This document shows, piece by piece, positions 53,156 to 63,107 of a stretch of DNA of 64,000 nucleotides (the stretch's first letter is position 1; the number at the start of each line of letters is the position of its first letter). Made by a program: the position numbers and the translations under genes. The notes under the pieces were generated by a model that saw nothing but the letters and a program-made list of their open reading frames with translations, ran no database searches and was not told the DNA's origin. This DNA is from Streptomyces sp. NBC_01244. Lineage in GTDB: Bacteria; Actinomycetota; Actinomycetes; Streptomycetales; Streptomycetaceae. The DNA is taken from NCBI RefSeq assembly GCF_035987325.1, contig NZ_CP108488.1, positions 620,001 through 684,000 of the forward strand, read 5' to 3'.

Positions 53156-53713
53156 GTGTCACCTCACATCACGCTCACGGCCGCCCCGACGGCCACCGCT
53201 CCCGCCCTCGCCCTTCGTCCCTGGCGGGCGGCGGACGTCGGCGCGCTCGTCGAGATCCACCGGGACCCCGTACTGCGCCGTTGGGCGACTTCTCGACTGG
53301 AGAGCCAGGAGGACGGGCTGCGGTGGGTGCGGGACCAGGAGCGGGGGTGGGCGGCGGGCGAACGGTGCGGCTTCGCCGTTCTGGAGGCCGTTCCCGGAGC
53401 GCCGGAGGGGCGGTTGGTGGGCAGCGTGGTGGTGAAGGAGCTCTCCCCCGGCAAGGCCGCCGCCGAGGTCGGGTACTGGACTTCGGCTTCGGCCCGCGGC
53501 CAGGGGGTCGCTCCCCGCGCCCTGGAGGCCGTCACCGCCTGGGCGCTCGACACGTTCCGGGCCCAGGGCCTGGAACGGCTCGAACTGCTCCACCAGGTGG
53601 ACAATCCGGCGTCCTGCAGGGTCGCGGCGAAGGCCGGCTACGGGTTCGACGGGATCCTGCCGGCAGCGCCGCCCGCCTATCCGCTCGACGGCCACCTGCA
53701 CGTACGGCGCTAG
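53156..53713 (+). CDS. GNAT-family N-acetyltransferase
   Basis: A 185-residue RimJ/RimL-type acetyltransferase: LALRPWRAADVGALVEIHRD at the start, acetyl-CoA loop in VGYWTSASARGQGVAPRAL and LLHQVDNPASCRVAAKAGY near the end. GTG 53156 lies seven bases after TAAGAT (53144-53149), suggesting a leaderless mRNA. Its TAG shares the CTAG at 53710-53713 with the stop of a regulator remnant on the other strand. Confidence 0.86.
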   Translation: MSPHITLTAAPTATAPALALRPWRAADVGALVEIHRDPVLRRWATSRLESQEDGLRWVRDQERGWAAGERCGFAVLEAVPGAPEGRLVGSVVVKELSPGKAAAEVGYWTSASARGQGVAPRALEAVTAWALDTFRAQGLERLELLHQVDNPASCRVAAKAGYGFDGILPAAPPAYPLDGHLHVRR

Positions 53714-53898
53714 GCCGCTCGACCGGCTCCGTCCCGCCCGGGGAAGACCGCCAGGGTGGTGTGGAAGCGGTAGCGGTCGGCGCGGTAGACGACGCGGTTG
53801 GACTCGCAGGGGCGGCCGTACTGGTCGTAGGTGAGCTGCTCGATGTCTCCCTCGAACGGCTCGTCCGCGAACTCGACGTCAGCGCGATGACCATCCAC
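53710..53898 (-). pseudogene. Fragment of a GntR-family regulator (UTRA domain end)
   Basis: The minus strand encodes the end of a UTRA ligand domain: EQLTYDQYGRPCESNRVVYR followed by ADRYRFHTTLAVFP, the usual final strands of GntR/HutC regulators. Upstream, from about 53874, the similarity stops where a DeoR-type fragment on the other strand begins. The DNA-binding part is missing. So only about 50 residues of a GntR regulator remain; the ATG at 53898 is fortuitous. Confidence 0.65.
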
Positions 53899-53984
53899 CG
53901 AGATCTCCGGCTCCTGGACTCCCGGGCGAGGTGCGCCGGGTCCGCGGTGGCGCGGTCACCCCCTGGACGGCCACGGCGCCCTGA
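53863..53984 (+). pseudogene. Fragment of a DeoR-type HTH, frameshifted
   Basis: The plus strand reads VRELDVSAMTIHRDLRLLDS, a DeoR helix-turn-helix, then after one missing base at about 53926 continues as GEVRRVRGGAVTP and stops at 53982-53984. No start and no sugar-binding domain. A remnant lying head to head with the GntR fragment. Confidence 0.65.
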
Positions 53985-54030
53985 CCGGCGTCCCGAACGG
54001 CGCCCCCGCCCGCGCCCCGGCCAAAGAGAA

Positions 54031-54066
54031 CGCCGCCCGCGGCCCCTCCGGGGACCACGGGCGGCG
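54031..54066 (-). terminator. argG terminator
   Basis: CGCCGCCCG (54031-54039) pairs with CGGGCGGCG (54058-54066). On the minus strand it is followed by TTCTCTTT, a T-rich tract, 25 bp after the argG stop. Confidence 0.8.
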
Positions 54067-54091
54067 CTTCGCGCCCTGCCGCCGGTACCGG

Positions 54092-55575
<1,484 letters not shown>

Positions 55576-55712
55576 AATGACGGGCCGATGAGGCTCCTGG
55601 GCACCGGACGGGCGTGCCGTCATTGTGGCGCGCGGCCGGGTCGGCGGCGCGCCCGGCGGGGCGCCCGAGGGGCCGCACCGCCGGGCCGCGGCGCAGGGTG
55701 GTTCCGGGTGGT

Positions 55713-56888
55713 TCAGGCGGTCGCGGCCGCGAAGGGGCCCCCGGCGGCGAAGGCGTGGCGGGCGAAGTTCCCGGCGATGCGCACGTGGCCCGCGGGGTCG
55801 GGATGCAGGTCGTCCGGGAGCGGCAGCTCCGCGTGGTCCGTGGCACCGTAGAGGTCACGGCCGTCGAGGTAGTGCAGGTACGGATCTCCGGCCGCCCGCT
55901 GCGCGACGATCCCGGCCAGCGCCTCGCGGACGACGCCCAGCGTCAGGCGCCCGGCGGCCCGTTCGGCGGGGTCGCCCAGGGCCTTGAACCGCAGGGTCCC
56001 GGTGCTGAAGTCGGTGGCGAGGGGGCCGGGGGTGTCCTCCTGGATGGGGCACAGGAGGGGCGACACGACCAGGAGCGGAGTGGCCGGATGGCCCTCGCGG
56101 AGGGTGTCGAGGAAGCCGTGGACCGCGGGGGCGAAGGCGCGCAGCCGCATCACGTCCAGGTTGACGATGTTGATGCCGATCTTGACGCTGATCAGGTCGG
56201 CCGGGGTGTCGCGCATCGCGCGGGCGGTGAAGGGGTCCAGCAGGGCACTGCCGGAGAATCCCATGTTGACCAGGTCCACGGCCCCCTGCGCCGCGGCCAG
56301 CGCCGGCCAGGTACCGGTCGGACGCTCCGCGTTCGAGCCGTGGCTGATGGAGCTGCCGTGATGCAGCCACACCCTGCGCCCGCTCTCCGGCGCCGTTGTG
56401 ACGGGGGCGTCGATGCGCAGGGCGATCAGCTCCGTCATCTCGGTGTGCGGGAGCCAGATCTCGACGTCCTTGTCCCGCGCGGGCAGATCCGCGAAGCGGG
56501 CGGTGCCGGGCGGCCCTTCTTCGAGTTCGACGGCCTGGGTGGCCAGGTCGAGGGTGCGGACCCTGCCTCCGGGCACGGTGGCCCGGGCCGTGAGCACGCC
56601 GTCGATCACGAGGTCGTACGCACCGTCCGGCGAGGCCGGGAAGCCCCGGTAGGCCCGCTTGGTGGGCAGTGCGTCCAGTTCGATGACGGTGGCCCTGGTG
56701 CGGAAGACCAGGCGCACGCCGGACGGGCGGGCCTCGGCCGTAGCCAGCTGGTCGTCGGGGATCTGCAGGCGGGCCCGGGCGGGCAGCCGGTGGGGCAGCA
56801 GGCCGTGCGCGGTGCGTTCCACGTCGAGGGCGCCGCGCAGGAGGTCCTCGGTGACGGGCGTGGTGATCCGGTCGCGGTCGGTGGTCAT
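55713..56888 (-). CDS. SGNH/GDSL-family hydrolase
   Basis: A 391-residue two-part protein: an N-terminal beta-sandwich (about 1-165) and a C-terminal SGNH hydrolase. Block I is WLHHGSSISHGSN with the nucleophile Ser, the Gly of block II is in VNMGFSGSALLD, block III GINIVN holds the Asn, and block V DDLHPDPAGH holds the Asp and His. No signal peptide, so intracellular. Possible role: deacetylation or ester cleavage on a sugar or lipid. Located 89 bp downstream of the TetR gene on the same strand, with a repeat array between. Confidence 0.83.
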   Translation of the reverse strand: MTTDRDRITTPVTEDLLRGALDVERTAHGLLPHRLPARARLQIPDDQLATAEARPSGVRLVFRTRATVIELDALPTKRAYRGFPASPDGAYDLVIDGVLTARATVPGGRVRTLDLATQAVELEEGPPGTARFADLPARDKDVEIWLPHTEMTELIALRIDAPVTTAPESGRRVWLHHGSSISHGSNAERPTGTWPALAAAQGAVDLVNMGFSGSALLDPFTARAMRDTPADLISVKIGINIVNLDVMRLRAFAPAVHGFLDTLREGHPATPLLVVSPLLCPIQEDTPGPLATDFSTGTLRFKALGDPAERAAGRLTLGVVREALAGIVAQRAAGDPYLHYLDGRDLYGATDHAELPLPDDLHPDPAGHVRIAGNFARHAFAAGGPFAAATA

Positions 56889-56910
56889 CGCCTCAGCCTC
56901 GTGATGATCG

Positions 56911-56990
56911 GGGTTATGGGACTACGGCACTACAGGACTACGGCACTACGGGGTTATGGGACTACAGGGTTACGGGATTACGCGGTTACG
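56911..56990. repeat. Degenerate tandem repeats between TetR and SGNH genes
   Basis: GGGTTATGGGACTAC occurs at 56911-56925 and 56951-56965; GGACTACGGCACTAC at 56919-56933 and 56935-56949; diverged copies run into the last codons of the TetR gene. Repeat unit about 8 bp. Unlike its GC-rich surroundings. Confidence 0.8.
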
Positions 56991-57547
56991 GGCTTGCGCA
57001 GCATCGCGTCGAGCGAGTCCACGATCCAGTCCCATGACTCTTGCGGGTCCACGGCGGTGTGACTGAAGCCGCCGCCCAGTTCCAGGCTGACGTAGCCGTG
57101 GAAGACGCTGCCGAGCATCCGTACCGCGTGCGTCTGGTCCGGTTCCGTCAGGTCGTAGCCGCGCAGGATCGCCCGCGTCATCCGGGCGTGCCGGACGCCC
57201 GCACTGGCGGCCGCCGTCTCGGGGTCGAGCCGGAGGCGGGCGGCATCGTAGCGGCCGGGGTGCTGCCGGGCGTAGTCCCGGTAGGCGTCCGCGAAGGCGG
57301 CCAGGGCGTCCTTGCCCGCCCGCCCGGCGAGCGCGGCCGCGACCCGGTCGGCCAGTTCCTCCAGCGCGAACAGGGCGATCCGGGTTTTGAGGTCCTGGGA
57401 GTTCTTCAGGTGCGAGTAGAGGCTCGCGACCTTGACGTCGAAGCGCCGGGCGAGCGCCGAGACGGTCACCTGCTCGAAGCCGACCTCGTCGGCGAGCTCC
57501 GCGCCCGCCCGGGTCAGCCGCTCCGTGGTCAGTCCTGCTCGAACCAT
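56978..57547 (-). CDS. TetR-family regulator
   Basis: A 189-residue TetR regulator: helix-turn-helix in EQVTVSALARRFDVKVASLY with SHLKNSQDL, and a WHG-type effector domain (RMLGSVFHGYVSLELGGGFS). ATG 57547 has GGAGG six bases upstream. A 25-bp operator-like palindrome lies 34-58 bp before its start, in the gap to the divergent FBP gene, so it most likely represses both. The last residues come from the neighbouring repeat array. Confidence 0.88.
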   Translation of the reverse strand: MVRAGLTTERLTRAGAELADEVGFEQVTVSALARRFDVKVASLYSHLKNSQDLKTRIALFALEELADRVAAALAGRAGKDALAAFADAYRDYARQHPGRYDAARLRLDPETAAASAGVRHARMTRAILRGYDLTEPDQTHAVRMLGSVFHGYVSLELGGGFSHTAVDPQESWDWIVDSLDAMLRKPVTA

Positions 57548-57580
57548 CATGTGCCTCCTAGCTGGCGATAGCCATTATGT

Positions 57581-57605
57581 ATTTGCCTAAAACCTTTAGG
57601 CAAAT
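57581..57605. promoter_or_regulatory. TetR operator between tetR and the FBP gene
   Basis: Perfect inverted repeat: ATTTGCCTAAA (57581-57591), ACC, TTTAGGCAAAT (57595-57605). It lies 14 bases before the FBP start and 34 bases before the TetR start, within the only AT-rich stretch of the gap. The clearest regulator site in the window outside the CebR set. Confidence 0.85.
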
Positions 57606-57618
57606 TAGCCTGCCGCTC

Positions 57619-58158
57619 ATGAAGCCGTTGACCGAGCAAGAGATCCGTGCCGCCTTCGTGAACTGCACCAAGGGCGAAGCCAAGCGCCTGTCCGTACCCC
57701 GTGATCTGGCCGAACGGCCCTGGGAGGACCTGGACTTCCTCGGCTGGTGGGACCCCAAGGCCCCCGAGCGCGCCTACCTCGCCACCGAGTTCGACGGCCG
57801 CCCGGTCGCCCTGGCGCTGCGCACCTCCGCCGCCGCCCCCTCCCAGGCGCGGCGCAGCATGTGCTCGCTGTGCCTGACCACGCACACCGGGGGCGTCTCC
57901 CTGATGGTCGCGCCGAAGGCGGGCAAGGCCGGGCAGCAGGGGAACTCCGTGGGGGCCTACATCTGCAGCGACCTCGCCTGCTCGCTCTACGTACGGGGCA
58001 AGAAGGACGCGGGCCCGGGTGCACGGCTCCACGAGTCGCTCACGCTGGAGGAGAAGATCCAGCGGACGGTCGCGAACCTCGCCGCCTTCTTCGGCAACGT
58101 CACCGGCGACGTCAAGGCCTTCGGCGACGTCAAGGCCCTCGGCAACGTCACGGCCTGA
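57619..58158 (+). CDS. FBP-domain protein (EF-G-binding, FusB-like)
   Basis: A 179-residue protein of the FBP group: a helical N-terminal half (MKPLTEQEIRAAFVNCTKGE) and a four-Cys zinc finger (SMCSLCLTTH, then YICSDLACSLYVRG) as in FusB/FusC proteins. In staphylococci FusB binds elongation factor G and frees it from fusidic-acid-stalled ribosomes. Actinobacterial members are widespread and less studied. The C terminus carries a degenerate repeat of GDVKA/GNVT units. It starts 14 bases after a TetR operator and is divergent from that regulator, so it should be inducible. Confidence 0.8.
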   Translation: MKPLTEQEIRAAFVNCTKGEAKRLSVPRDLAERPWEDLDFLGWWDPKAPERAYLATEFDGRPVALALRTSAAAPSQARRSMCSLCLTTHTGGVSLMVAPKAGKAGQQGNSVGAYICSDLACSLYVRGKKDAGPGARLHESLTLEEKIQRTVANLAAFFGNVTGDVKAFGDVKALGNVTA

Positions 58159-58313
58159 AGCACGGCTCCCTGCGGCCCGGAGCGGCCCTCCCCTACTCCG
58201 TACGAGCCCTCTTCGGCGCCCATTCGGCCCCACGGGCCGAGTTCATGATCATCAGGCTGCCCGGAAATCGTTTTGATGCTGCCATCCGGCCGAAGGCGAT
58301 CTGGGAGGGCTGC

Positions 58314-59792
58314 GTGGCGCGCATGCTGTCATCGACACACCGTGGAGGACTCCGGCGACGGAGCAGGACGTGGAGCGTGGCCGGGGCGGTGGCCGGGGTG
58401 GTCTTCGTCGTCGCCGCCGCGCCACAGCCCGCGTCGCGGCCCGGTGACGGGCGCCAGCCCGGCGGCGACCACGCCGGCTCCGTCGAGCTGCTGGTCGGCC
58501 GGGTGCTGGACGACGGGGGCCGGGGGTGCGCGATGGACGCCTTCCGGGCCGGTCTGTGCAGCGGCCTGGAGCAGCGGGTGGTCCTGGCCACCTCCAGCGG
58601 AGCCGGTTCCGTGGTGCGCGATCCCTCGTCCCGCGGCGCCTCGCGGGCGGCGGCGCACACGGTCGTCCTGCCCACCGACGCGGCCGGCCCCCTGGAGATC
58701 GCCCTCGCCGGACCGGGGCTCCTCACCTACGTCACCGTCCACGACGGTCACGGCCGCCACGTGGGCGGCTCCCTGGGCGCCCGGGGGCACCGATGGGCCA
58801 ACACCGAGCCGTTGCGGGCCGGTGAGACCTACACCGTGCGGGTCGGCGCCCAGGACGCGGCGGGCACCCCGGTCGGCGTGACCATGGCGTTCCGGACCGC
58901 GCCCGCGGCGCAGGAGGACCGGCTCACGGCCGAGTTCGGGCCCCGGCCCGGCACGTACGGGGCGGGGCAGATCGTGACGGCCTCCCTGAGCCACCCCGTC
59001 CCCGCCACCGACCCGGCGGCGCGGGCCCGGCTGGAGCGCGCCTTGCAGGTCACCTCGGAGCCGGCGGTCGAGGGAGCCTGGCACTGGGTCGACGAATCGA
59101 CCCTGCACTACCGGCCCCGTACCTACTGGCCCGCCCACGCCGTGGTGCACGTGGTCAGCGGGCTCGACGGGGTCGAGGTCGGGGAGCGGCAGTACGGCGG
59201 CCCCTCCGAGTCCCTGCGGTTCACCATCGGGGACCGGATCGAGGCGCTCACCGACGCCGCCGCGCACGAGATGACCGTACGCCGCAACGGCCGGACCGTC
59301 CGGACCATCCCGGTGACCACCGGCAAGGCCGGCTTCCTGACCCGTACCGGCATCAAGGTCGTGCTCGGCAAGGAGCGCAAGGTGCGGATGCGCGGGGACA
59401 GCGTGGGCATCAAGCGCGGTACGAGCGAGTTCTACGACCTGCCCGTGTTCTACGCGACCCGGGTGACATGGAGCGGGGAGTACGTGCACGCCGCGCCCTG
59501 GTCGGTCGACGCGCAGGGCGAGGAGAACGTCAGCCACGGCTGCACGGGCATGAGCACGGCCGACGCGGCCTGGTTCTTCGACACGGTGCGGGAAGGGGAC
59601 GTGGTGTCGGTGGTGAACAGCGGCGGTGAGCCGATGGCCCCGTTCGCCAACGGGTTCGGCGACTGGAACCTCGGCTGGGACGCCTGGCTGGCCGGCAGCG
59701 CGCTGGGCGGCGACACCGATGCCCCGCTCGCGTCGCCCGCCTCCGCGCCCCCGTCGGCGCACGGGCCGTCCCGGCTCCTCCCCCTGACCTGA
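58314..59792 (+). CDS. L,D-transpeptidase (YkuD) with Ig-like domains
   Basis: A 492-residue cell-wall enzyme: a membrane anchor or signal (about 20-42), one or two Ig-like domains (about 60-330), then a YkuD domain. His392 (YVHAAPWS) and the catalytic Cys410 in SHGCTGMS are visible, matching mycobacterial LdtMt2-like proteins. It makes 3-3 peptidoglycan cross-links. GTG 58314 follows GGGAGGG. The N-terminal part has extra cysteines (GRGCAMDAFRAGLCSG) uncommon in the family. Not obviously linked to the FBP gene. Confidence 0.9.
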   Translation: MARMLSSTHRGGLRRRSRTWSVAGAVAGVVFVVAAAPQPASRPGDGRQPGGDHAGSVELLVGRVLDDGGRGCAMDAFRAGLCSGLEQRVVLATSSGAGSVVRDPSSRGASRAAAHTVVLPTDAAGPLEIALAGPGLLTYVTVHDGHGRHVGGSLGARGHRWANTEPLRAGETYTVRVGAQDAAGTPVGVTMAFRTAPAAQEDRLTAEFGPRPGTYGAGQIVTASLSHPVPATDPAARARLERALQVTSEPAVEGAWHWVDESTLHYRPRTYWPAHAVVHVVSGLDGVEVGERQYGGPSESLRFTIGDRIEALTDAAAHEMTVRRNGRTVRTIPVTTGKAGFLTRTGIKVVLGKERKVRMRGDSVGIKRGTSEFYDLPVFYATRVTWSGEYVHAAPWSVDAQGEENVSHGCTGMSTADAAWFFDTVREGDVVSVVNSGGEPMAPFANGFGDWNLGWDAWLAGSALGGDTDAPLASPASAPPSAHGPSRLLPLT

Positions 59793-59850
59793 GCCGGCCC
59801 GGCGGCTTCCCCGCGGAGGTGGGGGCGGCGGCTCCGATAACATCCGATCC

Positions 59851-60759
59851 GTGCCCGCCTCCCCCTCTTCCACCCCACCCTCCCCCGCCGTGACCGGGAT
59901 CGACGTCGTCCTGCTGACGATGAACGACCGTCCCGACGAGGAGGCGGCGGCCGTCCGGACGCTCCTCGCACAGCAGGACGTCGACCTGCGCATCGTCGTC
60001 GTCGGCAACGGCTGCGTCCCCGGGCTCTCGGTGGACGGGGCCACCGTCGTCGCCCTTCCGGAGAACCTCGGCATCCCCGAGGGCCGCAATCGCGGCGCGC
60101 TCGCCCTGCGGGACCCGGGCAGCGAGTTCCTCTTCTTCCTCGACAACGACGCCTCGTTCCCCCGGCCCGACGTCCTGTCCCGGCTGGTGGCCGAGGCCCG
60201 CCGGCGCCCGGAGGCCGCGTACGTCCAGCCGCGGCTGACCGGGCCCGACGACACCACGACGCCGCGCCGTTGGGTGCCCCGGCTGCGCGCCGGGGATCCG
60301 GGGCGGTCCGGGACCATCGCCACCATGACCGAGGGCGTGGTCATGGTCCGCCGGGACGCCTTCGACGCGGCCGGGGGCTGGCCCGACTTCTTCCTGTACC
60401 ACGAGGGCATCGACCTCGCGTACCGGCTCTGGGAGCAGGGCGGCAGCGGCTGGTACGCGGCGGAGGTCCGGATGCACCACCCGGTCACCAGCCCCACCCG
60501 GCACGCGCTCTTCCACCGGCTGGCCGCCCGCAACCGCGTCTGGCTCGCCTACCGCAACCTCCCCGCGCCCCTCATCCCCGCGTACCTCGGCGTCTGGACG
60601 GCCGTCACGGCCCTGCGCGGGCTGCGCGGCGGCGGACTCCGGGACTCGCTCCAGGGGCTGCGCGAAGGGTGGGCGGCCCGGCACGACCAGGTGCGGCGGC
60701 CCATGCGCTGGCGCACCGTGGTGCGGCTGACGGCAGCCGGACGGCCGCCGGTCCTCTGA
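59851..60759 (+). CDS. Family 2 glycosyltransferase
   Basis: A 302-residue GT-A fold enzyme. After a Ser-Pro-rich head come VVLLTMNDRP, VVVGNGC, ENLGIPEGRNRGA and the metal-binding FFLDNDASF, as in rhamnosyl- or galactofuranosyl-transferase-like GT2 proteins; YHEGIDLAYRLW is the acceptor-side ED-like motif. No membrane segment except an amphipathic C terminus. Likely adds a sugar to an envelope polymer or lipid. It may be transcribed with the L,D-transpeptidase gene 58 bp upstream. Confidence 0.86.
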   Translation: MPASPSSTPPSPAVTGIDVVLLTMNDRPDEEAAAVRTLLAQQDVDLRIVVVGNGCVPGLSVDGATVVALPENLGIPEGRNRGALALRDPGSEFLFFLDNDASFPRPDVLSRLVAEARRRPEAAYVQPRLTGPDDTTTPRRWVPRLRAGDPGRSGTIATMTEGVVMVRRDAFDAAGGWPDFFLYHEGIDLAYRLWEQGGSGWYAAEVRMHHPVTSPTRHALFHRLAARNRVWLAYRNLPAPLIPAYLGVWTAVTALRGLRGGGLRDSLQGLREGWAARHDQVRRPMRWRTVVRLTAAGRPPVL

Positions 60760-60797
60760 GGAGCCTGCCCCACGGCCCACCGGCCCGCCGGTGCGCC

Positions 60798-62072
60798 TCA
60801 GGGGCCGCTGCGGCGGGCCGCACCGTACGCCGTGAGGGCGGCCGCGAGGTGGCGGGCGCCGGTGGGGTCGGTGGCGTCGTGGCCGGTGAGCAGCCGGATG
60901 CGGCCCAGGCGGTAGGTCAGGGTGTTGCGGTGGACCGTGAGGGCTTCGGCGGCCTCGGCCCGCCGGTAGCCGGCCGCGATGAACTCCCGCAGCGTGGCGA
61001 TCAGATGGGGCTGGTCGTCGAGGGGTGCCAGGACCCTGGCCAGGGCGTCGCGGGCGGGGCCCGGCTGCACGATCTGGTACTCGACGGCGAGGTCGGCCAG
61101 CCGGTAGAGGCCCGGTGGGCGCCCCAAGTCCTCGGCCAGGGAGAGCACTTCGGAGGCCTCCGCCTGAGCCCGGGGGATCGATGCGTGGTCCTCGGCGACG
61201 GCGGCCGCCGCCGTGCACCGCAGTTCGGCCGCCGTGTCGAGGCGGGCGAGCAGCCGCCTGGTCGCGCCGTCCGGCGCGTCCGTCCCGTCCGGGGCGAGCG
61301 GGACCAGGAGGACACCGCCTTCGCCCTTGAAGGTGGCCAGAACCTCCGGATTGCCGTCCAGTTCGGAGCGCAGGGCGCGCAGGATGCGGTTCGTCGCGCC
61401 GCCGGGTGCCTCGGGGAGCCGCAGGACGACCACCTCGTAGGATTCGGCGAGGGTGCGCCCGTACCGTTCGGCCGCGCGGCGGGCCGGGCGGCCCGCGAGC
61501 AGGACCCCGGCGAGGTTGCGGCCGTGTTCGCGCTGCTCCCAGTCGAGGTCGGCCTGTTCGCGCAGGTAGGCCTCGGCGACCTTCGGCATGACCTCGCCGA
61601 GGAATGCCAGCAGGCCCGTGACCAGGGCGTACGGGTCGTCGACGGGTTCGGGGCCGGCCACGGCGAGCTCCCAGGCCCGTCGGGCGCCGAGCGGGTAGAC
61701 CCGTAGCACCGCCTCGAGGGGGACCCCGTCCCGGGCCCGCTCGGCGCCCCAGGCCACGGGGAGGGCCAGCTCGGCCTCGGTGGGCGCCCGCCCTTCGGCG
61801 ACGGTGGTGAAGAACAGCTTCAGCACGGCTTCGGTGTTGGCGACGAGGTCTCCGCCGAGGACGCTGTCGGGCAGCAGCCGGTAGGCGGGAATGTCGGCGG
61901 TCAGCCGGGCGACGGTCTCGGCAGCCATCTCCGATATCCGGGGCAGCAGCGCGGCGGCGAGCCCCGGCGCTGCTCCCGACGCCCCGTCAGCGGACCCGCC
62001 AGCGGACCCGTCAGCCGCCCCGGCCGTCGTCCCACCGGATGCCACAACCGCCGTACCGTCCGCGTCGTCCAT
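60798..62072 (-). CDS. PucR-family transcriptional regulator
   Basis: A 424-residue PucR/CdaR regulator: an N-terminal helical sensor (about 40-190, RsbT-like co-antagonist pattern), a GGDEF-like or GAF-like middle (about 205-340) and a C-terminal helix-turn-helix (AAGYRRAEAAEALTVHRNTL then TYRLGRIRLLTG). ATG 62072 is chosen: GACAAT lies just upstream, and the first residues are an Ala-Gly-Ser repeat. It is divergent from the lipase gene and may control it. Confidence 0.88.
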   Translation of the reverse strand: MDDADGTAVVASGGTTAGAADGSAGGSADGASGAAPGLAAALLPRISEMAAETVARLTADIPAYRLLPDSVLGGDLVANTEAVLKLFFTTVAEGRAPTEAELALPVAWGAERARDGVPLEAVLRVYPLGARRAWELAVAGPEPVDDPYALVTGLLAFLGEVMPKVAEAYLREQADLDWEQREHGRNLAGVLLAGRPARRAAERYGRTLAESYEVVVLRLPEAPGGATNRILRALRSELDGNPEVLATFKGEGGVLLVPLAPDGTDAPDGATRRLLARLDTAAELRCTAAAAVAEDHASIPRAQAEASEVLSLAEDLGRPPGLYRLADLAVEYQIVQPGPARDALARVLAPLDDQPHLIATLREFIAAGYRRAEAAEALTVHRNTLTYRLGRIRLLTGHDATDPTGARHLAAALTAYGAARRSGP

Positions 62073-62200
62073 CCCCGCATTGTCACCGTGCACAAACGCG
62101 GGAGGAAGCATTCTGCGCGTACCGCCAGGGGACACGGGCGGCGCGCCGGAGCATTCTGTGCAGTCCGACCAGTGCACGACCCCCCGTCAGGAGATGTCGT

Positions 62201-63091
62201 ATGGCCCCCCGTACCCGTGCGTCGCGCACCCGCACCCTGCTCGCCAGAGCCGCTCTCCCGCTGGCCCTCCTGCTCGGCGCCGCCTTCCCGGCGCACGCCG
62301 CCACCGAGGGCGTCACGGGAGGCGGGGTGAACGACTTCTCCTGCCGGCCGAGCGCCGCGCACCCCGAGCCCGTGGTGCTGCTCCACGGCACCTTCGCCAC
62401 CTGGTACGAGGACCTGAACTTCCTCCAGCTCGACCTCGCCGCCCGCGGCTACTGCACCTTCGCCCTGACCTACGGCGCCTACGACGGCTTCCCGCTGGTC
62501 GGAGGCCTCAAGCCGGTGGCCGTCTCCAACCTGGAGATCAAGGAGTACGTGGAGAAGGTGCGCGGTGCGACGGGCGCCGCCAAGGTCTCGGTCGTCGGCC
62601 ACTCCGAAGGTGGGCTCCAGGCCCTCTACCTCGCCAAGATGCAGGGCATCCAGCCCCACATCAAGGCGGTCGTGGCCATCGCTCCCCCGACCCACGGCAC
62701 GAACGCCGCAGGCCTGCTCGACCTGGGCGACAAGCTGCTCGGCCGGGCGGCCATGGAGAAGATCGTGACCACCATCGGCATCCCGGTGCTCGCCGACGAG
62801 GTGCCCGGCGGCCCCGCGATCCTGGCGCTGAACGACGGTCCGGTGGCCCAGCCCGGGATCGCCTACACCATCATCACCTCGCGCTACGACGAGCTCGTGA
62901 CCCCGACCGAGACGGCGTTCGTCCGCGAGCCGGGGGTCAAGAACCAGTACGTGCAGGACTTCTGCCCCTTCGACCCGGTGGGCCACATCGGCGAGGCGTA
63001 CGACCTGAACGTCTGGCACCTGGTCCGCAACGCCCTCGACCCGCGCCGCGCCACCCCGATCCTGGTCTGCGCGGTCGGCTCGCCCGGCTAG
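62201..63091 (+). CDS. Secreted alpha/beta-hydrolase lipase
   Basis: A 296-residue secreted lipase: Sec signal (about 1-35, ending FPAHAATEG), oxyanion segment VVLLHGTFATWYED, nucleophile elbow VVGHSEGGLQ with Ser, the acid in TSRYDELVTP, and His in DPVGHIGEAYD. Paired cysteines suggest disulfides. The pattern matches bacterial lipase class 2/LipA-like triacylglycerol hydrolases of actinomycetes. ATG 62201 has CAGGAGATG upstream. Divergent from the PucR regulator. Confidence 0.9.
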   Translation: MAPRTRASRTRTLLARAALPLALLLGAAFPAHAATEGVTGGGVNDFSCRPSAAHPEPVVLLHGTFATWYEDLNFLQLDLAARGYCTFALTYGAYDGFPLVGGLKPVAVSNLEIKEYVEKVRGATGAAKVSVVGHSEGGLQALYLAKMQGIQPHIKAVVAIAPPTHGTNAAGLLDLGDKLLGRAAMEKIVTTIGIPVLADEVPGGPAILALNDGPVAQPGIAYTIITSRYDELVTPTETAFVREPGVKNQYVQDFCPFDPVGHIGEAYDLNVWHLVRNALDPRRATPILVCAVGSPG

Positions 63092-63107
63092 GACAACAAG
63101 CCGCCCC

